This document shows positions 17,748 to 29,621 of a DNA stretch of 64,000 nucleotides, piece after piece; within the stretch, counting starts at the first letter, position 1, and each line of letters starts with the position of its first letter. The stretch is from an uncultured Clostridia bacterium (GTDB lineage Bacteria; Bacillota; Clostridia; TANB77; CAG-508). The position numbers and the translations under genes are program-made. Location of the stretch: positions 6,477-70,476 of the forward strand of contig CAKOUU010000008.1 of assembly GCA_934120675.1 (NCBI GenBank). Reading direction: 5' to 3'. The notes below the pieces were generated by a model, which saw only the letters and a program-made list of their open reading frames with translations, made no database searches and was not told the DNA's origin.

Positions 17748-18484
17748 ATTTGTTCAAATTTTTCATTAATATCTTCTTCAATATTTTCTGTTTCAGCTGG
17801 TTTTTGACTGTTTTCATTGTTTGTTATTTCAGTCGAATTTAAGTTAATTGTTTCTTCTTGTTTTTTCATTTGAACATAATTATCATTTAATTTGATACTT
17901 GGATTTTCTTCAACTTGTTTTTGTAAATCTTGTTGCATTTTTCTAAGTTGTTCAAGTACATCTGCAGTATTTATAGGGCCTCCTAAGCCTACATTTGTTT
18001 TTATTTTACTTTCTTGATCATTGTATTGTTCAATTTTTTTAGTCTCATTTTTTCTAAAATCAAATAATCCTTTTGATTCTTGTTTATCTAGTATATTTCC
18101 TGCTTCTACTACTATTTTATATCCTGTGTCTTGTGCTTCTGTTTTTGATATCATTTCTACATTTGCTATTGCTGCTATACTTGCTAATGCTTCACCTCTA
18201 AATCCCATAGATGTTACTACATCTAAGTCTTCTGCTTTTCTAATTTTACTAGTTGCATGTCTTTCAAATGCAATCTCTAAGTCGTCTGGTGCTATTCCTT
18301 TTCCGTTATCTGTTACTTTTATGTATGATATTCCACCGTTTTTTATTTCTACTGTTATATTGTTTGCTCCTACATCTATTGAGTTTTCTACCATTTCTTT
18401 TATTACTGAAGCTGGTCTTTCTATAACTTCTCCAGCTGCTATTTTATTTATTGTTAAGTCATCTAGTAATACTATGTTTCCCAT
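17741..18484 (-). pseudogene. Truncated second MutL: N-terminal ATPase domain with unrelated tail
   Basis: 247 residues. Residues 1-150 match MutL: ELVEN-type ATP site (MVENSIDVGANN), DNGKGIAPDD, ATSKI and GFRGEALASI. From about 155 the sequence changes to a Lys/Gln/Glu-rich coil (VLEQLRKMQQDLQKQVEE and on) with no transducer or endonuclease domain. It keeps a strong GGAGG site and start, so it may be translated. The tail may be a mutL linker brought in by an internal deletion. It abuts the metK tail. An intact mutL exists at 8087-9874, so this copy is redundant. Confidence 0.75.
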
Positions 18485-18713
18485 TTACTTGACCTCCATT
18501 TTTTATTTATGCTTATTATATCATTACTTTTTTTATTTTTTATAGTATTTTTAAATTTTTTATAAATTTATTTTATAATTTGTTACATTGCAGTCTATAA
18601 AATTATTGTTTATAATAGGATTCCTTCTTTAAGTAGTTTTGTCCATTTAATTTGAATAAAAAGTAGCAAATGTCGAAAATTCTCATATAATAAAAATAAA
18701 GAAGGAAAACAAA

Positions 18714-19022
18714 ATGTTTGGAAGAAGAAAATGTTATTGTATGAATAATAATTATCAAAACAATTCATGTGAAGAACAAAGTGACATAATGTAAGACAAA
18801 TACTCAAATGTAGCCAATACAAATTTTAGTTGTAATCAAAATGAATATATGGATTGTTGTGAATGTGGATTTGAAGAAAAAGATAATGTATTTCCAGAAA
18901 ATCCAATGTTAGGTCAAAGTTATGTACCTATCCAATATATGGATAAAACATTCAAACCAAATGATGTAAGAAAAAATTATTTAAAATTTGAAAATATAAT
19001 GAAGGAATATGATAAAATTTAA
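18714..19022 (+). pseudogene. CotJA-like spore-coat protein remnant with internal stop
   Basis: AAGGAAAAC precedes an ATG that opens 103 in-frame codons interrupted once by TAA at 18792-18794. After the stop the frame has CECGFEEKDNVFPENPMLGQ and SYVPIQYMDKTFKP, which match the conserved core of clostridial CotJA-like spore-coat proteins. The expected Gly-Leu-x-x-Gly-Thr-Ile-Phe-Pro-Glu end is replaced by a Lys/Asn-rich tail. A hairpin follows at 19027. One nonsense change and a degenerate tail indicate recent decay. Confidence 0.65.
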
Positions 19023-19026
19023 ATAA

Positions 19027-19069
19027 CAAACTAGAAAAAAGAAAACAAAATTTTCTCTTTTCTAGTTTG
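19027..19069. terminator. Hairpin between convergent genes
   Basis: CAAACTAGAAAA and TTTTCTAGTTTG form a 12-bp stem; the inner part pairs further. The trailing U-tract is short. Confidence 0.6.
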
Positions 19070-19099
19070 GTTTGAGTATTAGTCAGTTTAAAAATAATA

Positions 19100-19693
19100 T
19101 CAATGAATAATATGAGACCACCAACGGCAAAAGTGACTTGCATATTTCATTCCACCAGTACATTCAGTATCACATGTTTTACAACTTTTCCCAATCAATT
19201 CAATTAATTCCATAGTTTTTTCTTGTATAGTGTCTTTTCTTATTGCTGATACTGTTTCGTAATGTGCAATAATATCGTTGTAACTTTCTGTGGTGTATAT
19301 CTTAAGATTAAAAAATCCAAATCTATGTGCATCAGGATGATTGGTAACTTGATATCCGTTTTCATTGTAATGAATACCATCCATATCTATTGTATAGTTA
19401 CCTATTTTCTTTGGATTATCGTAATCGGAAATTAACAAATTGTTTTCTGCTCTGTCATATGTTACAACATAGCGGAATTTATTATATCCTCTTTCTTCAT
19501 CCGTTATAATTTTAGGTAATCTCTCATGTAAGCAACCTGATTTTATCTGTTTTTTCATATTGCTATATTCTTCTTCAGTTACATGACAAACTATTATTGG
19601 ATTTGCTTTCCTATATTGTTCATCAATAAAATCATATAAAGACATATTTAATTCTTTGTCTTCATTTTCAAACATGACAATTATTTTATCCAT
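19100..19693 (-). CDS. Hypothetical protein with C-terminal cysteine cluster
   Basis: 197 residues, soluble, acidic in the N-terminal half. It ends with CKTCDTECTGGMKYASHFC, a run of cysteines and a histidine that could bind metal. The ribosome-binding site is AAGGAGGAAAA. It contains aromatic-rich stretches (NENGYQVTNHPDAHRFGFFN) but no motif I can assign. It is monocistronic, facing the CotJA remnant. Function unknown. Confidence 0.7.
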   Translation of the reverse strand: MDKIIVMFENEDKELNMSLYDFIDEQYRKANPIIVCHVTEEEYSNMKKQIKSGCLHERLPKIITDEERGYNKFRYVVTYDRAENNLLISDYDNPKKIGNYTIDMDGIHYNENGYQVTNHPDAHRFGFFNLKIYTTESYNDIIAHYETVSAIRKDTIQEKTMELIELIGKSCKTCDTECTGGMKYASHFCRWWSHIIH

Positions 19694-19942
19694 AATTTTT
19701 CCTCCTTGTCAATTGACTTTCCATAGTGCATTGTTAATAGTTACTCTATATTAAACTCCATAAGTTGCATATAGGAGATTATTAAATTAAATTATGTGAA
19801 TTATATCATGTTTTGTGTAAAAGTCAACTATAACGAATGATTTAAGGTATAAAAAAGCTGATAATACTAGGTGGTTATAGTCTATCAAGATGAAACCAGT
19901 AATTTATTAGTAAAAATAAATTATCAAATTTTATAAATATTA
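19694..19942. other. Non-coding gap
   Basis: AT-rich sequence upstream of the 197-residue gene and before the promoter of the tiny membrane peptide. I see no gene, tRNA or strong hairpin here. Confidence 0.6.
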
Positions 19943-19971
19943 TAGACAAATTAAAAATACTATTGTAAAAT
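19943..19971 (+). promoter_or_regulatory. Promoter of the tiny membrane-peptide gene
   Basis: TAGACA, 17 bases, TAAAAT. The transcript would begin near 19978 and carry a 75-base structured leader. Confidence 0.55.
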
Positions 19972-20001
19972 ATTTGACATAGGAAATGATAATAAGCGGA
20001 T

Positions 20002-20044
20002 GTGGTTTTGCCACCAATTTTACGAAGCTTCGTAGGAAAGGTGG
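20002..20044 (+). promoter_or_regulatory. Alternative leader hairpins that hide the ribosome-binding site
   Basis: CCACC at 20011-20015 can pair with GTGG at 20002-20005 or with GGTGG at 20040-20044, which is the ribosome-binding site. Between them the 14-base palindrome TACGAAGCTTCGTA (20021-20034) brings the arms together. The two pairings exclude each other. Confidence 0.6.
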
Positions 20045-20052
20045 TGATGTTT

Positions 20053-20166
20053 ATGGTTAAAGTGATACTATTTTTAATATTATCTTTAATGTTATCTTTA
20101 ACATTAAACGTTGCCTTGACAGCAGTTCTTTATAAGAACTGGGTGGATAAGCAATTACATAAATAA
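20053..20166 (+). CDS. 37-residue single-helix membrane peptide, type I toxin-like
   Basis: MVKVILFLILSLMLSL, about 27 hydrophobic residues overall, then a short polar tail YKNWVDKQLHK. The ATG at 20053 is eight bases after AAAGGTGG; an in-frame ATG at 20047 is too close. Size, single helix and polar tail resemble toxins of type I toxin-antitoxin pairs (TxpA, BsrG and Fst groups), and the leader can fold to hide the ribosome-binding site. I did not find a convincing antisense RNA promoter, so it might instead be a small regulatory membrane peptide. Confidence 0.6.
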   Translation: MVKVILFLILSLMLSLTLNVALTAVLYKNWVDKQLHK

Positions 20167-20171
20167 AAAAA

Positions 20172-20204
20172 TAAACCATTCTGCTTAGCCGAGCTAATGG
20201 TTTA
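20172..20204. terminator. Bidirectional terminator
   Basis: TAAACCATT and AATGGTTTA with an inner GCT/AGC pair, A-rich before and T-rich after, placed between the peptide gene and the convergent secF-like gene. Confidence 0.7.
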
Positions 20205-20212
20205 TTAAATTT

Positions 20213-20866
20213 TTATTTATTTTCTTCTACCTTTATCTTTTCTAAATCTGCATCAAACATAGATGTGCAAATATAAGTTGATATTAAATAAACTCCCAAT
20301 ACAAATGGAATTGTAAACTTACCAACTGGCATTCTTGTAATAGCCATAATTCCAAGTAAAACCAATTGTGCTAAAACTATGATAACACCTGATTTTGCTA
20401 AAACTTTTAAAGAATTTAATTTGTAATATCTGATTGCCAAATATACTAGAACAATTACTGTAGCTATTATAAATGGTGTTATATAAGGTTTTAATATATC
20501 TCTACCTCTAACATGAGCAATGTTTTCAATTGTAACATTTTCAGCTGTTAATTCTGTTCCATATTTTTCATTAACTTTTGAAATCAAATTTGCTTTTTGC
20601 TCCTCTGTTATTTCTGTTGTTGTTATACTTACTGCATCCTTATATACTTCTATTGCTTGAATCATTACTGGTTGTTTTCCAAATACTTCACTTGTTATAC
20701 TTTTTATATCTTTTTCTTCAAATTTTTTTCCTATATTAAGTTCAACTTTTTGGCTATCTTGATATTTTAATTCAAATGCTATTCCTTTTGTTGCTATCAT
20801 TATAGTTCCTAATATCAATATTATAGCAATTAATGCTATTAAAATTTTTGTTTCTTTTTGCTTCAT
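20213..20866 (-). CDS. SecF-like protein, divergent and short
   Basis: 217 residues, against about 300 in typical SecF. An N-terminal helix (about 8-27) is followed by a periplasmic-type domain and four hydrophobic segments (about 130-205). VRGRDILKPYITPFIIATVI is placed where SecF normally carries the conserved start of its helix bundle. SecDF uses the proton gradient to assist late steps of Sec translocation. The gene lies 67 bases after the SecD-like gene. Several helices expected in SecF are missing, so assignment rests on context and helix layout. Confidence 0.6.
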   Translation of the reverse strand: MKQKETKILIALIAIILILGTIMIATKGIAFELKYQDSQKVELNIGKKFEEKDIKSITSEVFGKQPVMIQAIEVYKDAVSITTTEITEEQKANLISKVNEKYGTELTAENVTIENIAHVRGRDILKPYITPFIIATVIVLVYLAIRYYKLNSLKVLAKSGVIIVLAQLVLLGIMAITRMPVGKFTIPFVLGVYLISTYICTSMFDADLEKIKVEENK

Positions 20867-20933
20867 AATTATACCTCACCTTCATTTTGTTCTGCTTAGT
20901 TTATCTTAATTTAAAATTATTTATAAATTTATT

Positions 20934-22340
20934 TTATTTACTTTCTTTTATTTTAAGTAAATTTCTTGTTACAATTGCATTGTATATTGCAATTATTACT
21001 AGTCCCCAGAATGATATCATTCCAAAACTGTTAATAGGCACCCATTTTCCGAAACAAAATACTATTGCTATAATGCAAATTGGTAATATTCTATTAAAGA
21101 ATTTTACATATGTTTCTGTTGTAGCTTTTCCAACTACATTTTCAACTTCTTCTTTGTTTTGTTTATTTATATTTTTTAGTAACATTGTTGTGAATATATA
21201 ATCTAGTATTAACATTACAACAATTCCACATATTGATTCAATTGATATTGTTACATTTGTGTATCTTACTAATAAAGCATATATTGCTGATAACCCTATA
21301 AATGAAATTCCTGCTAATAATCCGTTTGTTTTATATTTAGCTATTAAAACAACTATTCCTATAACTGAAATTACTGCTACAGCTATTGCTATATTACGCA
21401 AGTCTTGCTCTGTTATATCTGATAATATATATTGATTTTTTTCTAAGTCATATTTTACTGGTAAATTGCCACTATCTAATACTGTTGCAACATTTTGTGC
21501 TTGTGTTACATATCCATTTAATGTTGATTTGTCTGATGTTGCACTTCCAACTGATAACTGTATTTTTCCAGTTGTAATTGCTTCATCAAAACTTGTTGAC
21601 ATTAATTCTTCGTCATCAATTTTCATTGTTATTTTCTTTCCTGTTGTTGATGCACTATCAGTTGTTTTATTTTCTGTATTAGTTGTATTTTCTGTGTTTG
21701 TTGCTTTTTCTGAATTTTCAGTTGATGTATTTCCTTCTGTTTCGTTTTCAACAGTGTTATTCTCTGTTGTATTATTTTCAGATTTTACATATGTTTTGCT
21801 TATATCTTCTAGCTTTTTCTTTCCATCTTTATTAAAAGCTATTTCCAAATATACTGATGTTCCTGATGATGTTGTGTTATATAATACACTTGAAGACTTT
21901 ATATCATCATTATTCATTAATACTTCTTTTGTTTCACTATCTAATATTTCGAATTTTCCTACTGTAGTCAAATTACTTACTATAGTGTCTGTATTTGAAC
22001 CTTCTGGTACTTCTATAATCATTTCTCCCGTTGCTTTATTTAAAGAAATATTATATTCTTGTACATCTAATTTTTTTAATCTTCTTTCTATTACTTTTTT
22101 TGCTTTATTATAATTTTCTTCTGTTTTTGTTTCGTCAGAATTTTTTGAATTTAAAGCCAATTTTATTGTTCTTGCTCCATTTAATTCCATTGCATATGTG
22201 TAGTCTTTAACTATATTAGACATTTGATTTTTATTTTGTTTATATATTCCAAAAAATCCTACCATTGATACTAAAACAATTAGTAATATAATTGTTAATA
22301 TCTTTATTGTTTTCATTACATTTTTTCTTTCTTTTTTCAT
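20934..22340 (-). CDS. SecD-like protein-export membrane protein
   Basis: 468 residues. A signal-anchor helix (about 10-30) is followed by the SecD domain (NGARTIKLALNSK; VIERRLKKLDVQEYNI; MIIEVPEG), then an Asn/Thr/Glu-rich low-complexity insert of about 45 residues (200-240), GKITMKIDDEELMSTSF, QNVATVLDSGNLPVKYDLEK, and a helix bundle. VLDSGNLPV closely fits the SecD family. The GAGGG site upstream of 22340 supports that start. It likely pairs with the downstream SecF-like protein. The insert could be a surface-exposed flexible arm outside the membrane. Confidence 0.8.
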   Translation of the reverse strand: MKKERKNVMKTIKILTIILLIVLVSMVGFFGIYKQNKNQMSNIVKDYTYAMELNGARTIKLALNSKNSDETKTEENYNKAKKVIERRLKKLDVQEYNISLNKATGEMIIEVPEGSNTDTIVSNLTTVGKFEILDSETKEVLMNNDDIKSSSVLYNTTSSGTSVYLEIAFNKDGKKKLEDISKTYVKSENNTTENNTVENETEGNTSTENSEKATNTENTTNTENKTTDSASTTGKKITMKIDDEELMSTSFDEAITTGKIQLSVGSATSDKSTLNGYVTQAQNVATVLDSGNLPVKYDLEKNQYILSDITEQDLRNIAIAVAVISVIGIVVLIAKYKTNGLLAGISFIGLSAIYALLVRYTNVTISIESICGIVVMLILDYIFTTMLLKNINKQNKEEVENVVGKATTETYVKFFNRILPICIIAIVFCFGKWVPINSFGMISFWGLVIIAIYNAIVTRNLLKIKESK

Positions 22341-22435
22341 TTTACAAATCCCTCACTTTGCTCGTTTATTGTCGTCCAAAATCTTTTAATTTTGTATTCC
22401 AACTATTTAAATTTTTGTTTAGTATTTATTTAGTA

Positions 22436-23095
22436 TTATAATAATTTTGTATCATTTATTATTAGTTCAAACCATATTTTTAAATATTTTGCTGCATATT
22501 TGCACATCATTGTTCTTTCCATAAATATTTCAAAGTAATCTAATACTGGGCATATTTTTGTATCTATTGTTAAATTTAGTTTTATTTTTCTTTCTTTTTC
22601 ATCCATGATTAAATCTGCATTTGTTACGGCATAATTTACTCTATCGTGAATATCAAATGTTGATAAATTTTTGTTCACCACCCTATCTCTGTGTACGTCT
22701 GATTTGTCTGCTAATATTAGTGCAGCTGATATGTCACTTACTGCCGTTCCTGTTTTTTCGTCATGGTTTCCTATTGCCATCATTATTTCTGTTATTTCTT
22801 CTATTGGCATTCCCATTTCTTTTAAAATGTTGTATGCAAGTATTGCCCCTGTGTGTGCATGGTCTACTCTGTTTACACAGTTTCCTATGTCATGCATATA
22901 CCCAGCAATTCTTGTTAGTTCAACTGTTCTTTCTGGATAGCCTAATTTTTCTAGTATGTCTCCTGCTCTTTTTGATACTATTGATATGTGTCTGTGTCCA
23001 TGTTCTGTGTATCCTATTGCATTTAGTTGTTTTTGTGCTCCTCTTATTAGAGCATCTAACTCTTTGTTTTCTTTAATATCTTTTAAAGTTATCAT
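22436..23095 (-). CDS. HD-domain hydrolase
   Basis: 219 residues. Metal-binding residues of the HD fold are visible: HGHRHI near residue 33, YMHDIGN near 67, DHAHTG near 79 and GNHDEKTG near 108. HD proteins are phosphohydrolases acting on nucleotides or cyclic dinucleotides. The spacing H...HD...H...H fits single-domain members. No signal-binding or membrane domain is attached. It stands alone with its own GGAGG site; no partner suggests the substrate. Confidence 0.85.
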   Translation of the reverse strand: MITLKDIKENKELDALIRGAQKQLNAIGYTEHGHRHISIVSKRAGDILEKLGYPERTVELTRIAGYMHDIGNCVNRVDHAHTGAILAYNILKEMGMPIEEITEIMMAIGNHDEKTGTAVSDISAALILADKSDVHRDRVVNKNLSTFDIHDRVNYAVTNADLIMDEKERKIKLNLTIDTKICPVLDYFEIFMERTMMCKYAAKYLKIWFELIINDTKLL

Positions 23096-23233
23096 TTGTT
23101 CCCTCCTTTTTGTCTTTCTAGATTTTATATTAATTTAGTAAAAATATCAACTGTTTTTTGTGAATTTTTGATATTTATTTGTTAATCTAATAATTAAAGT
23201 AAATAACTGCTATAATAAAAAATTCATTTTCTC

Positions 23234-23262
23234 TTGTATTTTATGTCAATATCTGTTATAAT
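23234..23262 (+). promoter_or_regulatory. Promoter of the 69-residue gene
   Basis: TTGTAT, 17 bases, TATAAT. Confidence 0.65.
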
Positions 23263-23326
23263 TTAATTAGGTTATATTTAACCATTTTACCAATAAACAG
23301 TTATTTTTTTTAATGGAGGATTCATT

Positions 23327-23536
23327 ATGAGAGTATCAATTTATGAACTTTACACAAAGCCTATTAAAAGATTACAGGCTCGGTTCTCGAGAAACTGTTC
23401 ATTAGAATTATCTAATGGAAGAACTGTTGAATTCCAGAAAGGCCTGCATACAGGTTCTGCTGAACTACCACCAGGCCGTATGTCAAAAACAGAAGAACAG
23501 GAATATATTCATGCTCAAATGTTAATGGGAATTTAA
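23327..23536 (+). CDS. Small conserved-looking protein of unknown function
   Basis: 69 residues, with a TGGAGGATT site before ATG, a consensus promoter and a perfect terminator. The sequence begins MRVSIYELYTKPIKRLQARF and has a basic N-terminal half and a Gly/Pro segment (GLHTGSAELPPGRMSKTEEQ). CGG is codon 19. There is no membrane segment. I recognise no family. Confidence 0.65.
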   Translation: MRVSIYELYTKPIKRLQARFSRNCSLELSNGRTVEFQKGLHTGSAELPPGRMSKTEEQEYIHAQMLMGI

Positions 23537-23540
23537 TTCA

Positions 23541-23574
23541 AAGAATGCTATCTACAAATGTGGATAGCATTCTT
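23541..23574 (+). terminator. Intrinsic terminator
   Basis: AAGAATGCTATC and GATAGCATTCTT form a 12-bp stem, followed by GCTTTTTT. Confidence 0.9.
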
Positions 23575-23662
23575 GCTTTTTTATGATTTTCAACAAAACA
23601 ATAATTTTTCACCTTAATAAAAACAAAAATCAAAGTAATCTTATTACTCTGATTCTTATTTA

Positions 23663-23736
<74 letters not shown>

Positions 23737-23780
23737 AACTATGAAATTGTTATCAGTTTTCCACATATTATAAATAAATG

Positions 23781-23854
<74 letters not shown>

Positions 23855-23963
23855 ATTGTTCCTGACAGTTATAGATTATAAATGATTTTCTTATAACTGT
23901 CAAGACTTTTTTGAAAATATTTTAAATTTTTTTATATTTTTTATCTTCAGTTTTTATTCTCTT

Positions 23964-25628
<1,665 letters not shown>

Positions 25629-25666
25629 TTAAGGGACGTTCCTTCAAATTCCCTTTTTCGTTGAAT

Positions 25667-25758
25667 CAATGGGGACGTTCTTAAATTGGTTCAAATTACT
25701 AAATTTTTATATTTTTTATTTTTCCTAAATATGAACCAATTTAAGAACGTCCCCATTG
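25667..25758. repeat. GGGGACGTTC palindromic repeat inside the groESL operon
   Basis: 27-bp arms (25667-25693 and 25732-25758) are exact reverse complements containing GGGGACGTTCTTAAATTGG. It is related to the copies at 34095-34172 and 58971-59040. It sits between groES and groEL, where it would form a long hairpin in the mRNA. Confidence 0.85.
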
Positions 25759-25767
25759 GTTCAACTT

Positions 25768-26126
<359 letters not shown>

Positions 26127-26142
26127 TAATTTATACCTTTTT

Positions 26143-26169
26143 TTAGCAATTGTCAATAGAGTTTGCTAA
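26143..26169 (-). promoter_or_regulatory. Second, degenerate CIRCE overlapping the -35 of groESL
   Basis: TTAGCAAAC, nine bases (TCTATTGAC), AATTGCTAA: same half-site and N9 geometry as CIRCE. It contains the TTGACA -35 (26151-26156). A -10-like TATAAA/TAAATT lies at 26128-26135. Confidence 0.65.
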
Positions 26170-26286
26170 AATTCACATAAAATTCACATTTGACTATATA
26201 TTATATGTCTATTTTAATTTTTATAGAACGTTTTTATAAATTAACTTTTTATTTTATATTTTTTTAATAGTTTGCCTTTAAGTCAA

Positions 26287-26320
26287 AGAAAAAGAGCCCA
26301 GAATTCTCTAAGCTCTTTGA
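26287..26320 (-). terminator. Intrinsic terminator
   Basis: Minus-strand AAAGAGC/GCTCTTT stem around TTAGAGAATTCTGG, followed by TTCTTTG; ends the 164-residue gene. Confidence 0.6.
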
Positions 26321-26328
26321 TGGAGGCT

Positions 26329-26823
26329 TTATGCTTTTATATAAGTCTCTCCCTTTAAACCCAATTTTTGAGTTAGGCTGGTTAATGATCTTTGTGAAGA
26401 AATTGTATATTGTTGATATTTTTCATATATATACAATTCTATTTGCTCATAAGGTCTAGTTGGACCTTTACCAGCCCAATATTTCATCCCCATCCCAATT
26501 ACAGTTCTTGGGAGTCCGTATATCGTGTTTAGCCTTTTCCTTTTTAGATTCTCTCCTTCAATCTTCTCGACAACAAAATAGTTGTACTGAGAATTTTCTT
26601 TTGGGAGCTCCTCTCTTAAAAACCTTTTCTTTTTCCTTTTTTCACTTGACGTTATGTTGTCGTACTGACTTATTATACAGTCAATCTCATCTTCCATAAA
26701 AGACCGGATTACTAATCCATTTTCTATGTCCATAAAAAAGATTTGTTGTTCTCCTGTATCGCCATCCTCAATGATTATCTCATTTTCGGTTGTGTAGTAA
26801 TTGTCATTTGGATTTTTTTTCAT
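26329..26823 (-). CDS. Hypothetical protein
   Basis: 164 residues from the ATG at 26823, which follows GGAGGTAATACA. The N-terminal part is acidic (ENEIIIEDGDTGEQ), the middle is strongly basic (EKRKKKRFLREEL; ENLKRKRLNTIYGLP), and there is no membrane segment. CGG is codon 40. It lies between groESL and pyrG without an obvious partner. No family recognised. Confidence 0.65.
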   Translation of the reverse strand: MKKNPNDNYYTTENEIIIEDGDTGEQQIFFMDIENGLVIRSFMEDEIDCIISQYDNITSSEKRKKKRFLREELPKENSQYNYFVVEKIEGENLKRKRLNTIYGLPRTVIGMGMKYWAGKGPTRPYEQIELYIYEKYQQYTISSQRSLTSLTQKLGLKGETYIKA

Positions 26824-26916
26824 TTGTATTACCTCCATAAATATATAATTTTTATTATGTTTTAATTATAGCATATTCCCACAGAATTTGCAAATTATGT
26901 AAATTTCATACAACAA

Positions 26917-28536
<1,620 letters not shown>

Positions 28537-28539
28537 CTA

Positions 28540-28590
28540 AAAAAACCAGAATTAAGATTTTGTACGCAGTGCAAACTGCTACAAAATCTG
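28540..28590 (-). promoter_or_regulatory. Putative pyrG attenuator hairpin
   Basis: On the minus strand AGATTTTGTA and TACAAAATCT pair, with an inner GCAGT/ACTGC stem and an outer CAGA/TCTG pair, then a run of seven T and immediately the AGGAGGAGG site. Bacillus pyrG is controlled by a leader terminator of this kind; I could not identify the G-run transcription start used there. Confidence 0.55.
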
Positions 28591-28663
28591 ATTTTTGCCA
28601 TATTTATCTTCTACAGAAAGCTATCATACTATGATATCCTTCCTAGAATATAAAAATAAAAAA

Positions 28664-28707
28664 AGATTAAAAAAATTTTCCGGCAAATGCGGTTTTTTTT
28701 TTAATCT
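28664..28707 (-). terminator. Intrinsic terminator after the cyclophilin gene
   Basis: AGATTAAAAAAA and TTTTTTTAATCT with an inner CCG/CGG pair, followed by a T-run on the minus strand. A second hairpin (AACACTTGCC/GGCAAGTGTT, 28719-28746) lies just before it and has its T-run on the other strand. Confidence 0.65.
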
Positions 28708-28812
28708 ATTATTATTTTAACACTTGCCTTTTTATTTGGCAAGTGTTTTTCTTTTTATTTTATTTTTTTGTTACAATTTGGTTACAATTTACATCAGTCC
28801 ATTAAATGTAAC

Positions 28813-29589
28813 TTATTGTTGCCCAACTCCATATTGTTTATATAACCATGATGTATAATCAAATGGTGTTAAAGTATCTGGCATACCATAATCAACTCCG
28901 TATGTTTCAACTTTTATAGATGTAACTTTTGGTGGATTTACTGGTGTACTAACTTCTGCATTTTCTTTATTTTCTTGTCCTTCAGCAGCTTTAACTTCAA
29001 CATTTTCAATTTGATGTACAACATCTAGGCCTTCTATAACTTTACCAAATGCAGCATAATATCCATTTAGGTTTGTATTTTCTTTAGTCATTATGAAGAA
29101 TTGTGAACATCCTGAGTTATAAGATTCTTCTTTTAAACTTGAAGAATATTGTGTATAATCAGCTCTAGCCATTGCAACTGTTCCTTCTTCAAATTTTATT
29201 GTATTTGTAACTCCATTTGATAGAAATTCACCTTTTATTGAATAATCTTTATCTTCTCCACCATCTTTTAAATCACTCAATTTAGCACCTGTTGTTCCAT
29301 CTCCATCTTTTGAACCAGTTTGAATCATAAAATCTTTTACTATTCTATGAAATGTTGTTCCATCATAAAATCCTCTGTTTGCTAATGTTATAAAGTTTGC
29401 TACCGCTTCTGGTGCTTGGTCTGGATATAATTCCATTTTAATTGTTCCAAAATTTTCTACTTCCATTGTTGCTACTGGATTTTGACTTTTGAATGTTACT
29501 TTTTTATAATATCCAAATCCAACAACTCCTATTAATACTATTATAGCTATCATTGCTACTATCCAAATAATTTTTCCTACGTTTTTCAT
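28813..29589 (-). CDS. Peptidyl-prolyl cis-trans isomerase, cyclophilin type
   Basis: 258 residues. A membrane anchor (about 7-27, IIWIVAMIAIIVLIGVVGFG) is followed by a cyclophilin domain: MELYPDQAPEAVANFITLAN, FHRIVKDFMIQTG, the active-site region QFFIMTKEN and FGKVIEGLDVV. It probably sits outside the membrane and helps fold secreted proteins. A Glu/Asn-rich insert is near residue 205. It follows disA on the same strand by 32 bases. Confidence 0.92.
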   Translation of the reverse strand: MKNVGKIIWIVAMIAIIVLIGVVGFGYYKKVTFKSQNPVATMEVENFGTIKMELYPDQAPEAVANFITLANRGFYDGTTFHRIVKDFMIQTGSKDGDGTTGAKLSDLKDGGEDKDYSIKGEFLSNGVTNTIKFEEGTVAMARADYTQYSSSLKEESYNSGCSQFFIMTKENTNLNGYYAAFGKVIEGLDVVHQIENVEVKAAEGQENKENAEVSTPVNPPKVTSIKVETYGVDYGMPDTLTPFDYTSWLYKQYGVGQQ

Positions 29590-29621
29590 TTTTTAACTAT
29601 TTCTCCCTTCGCTTTTTTATT

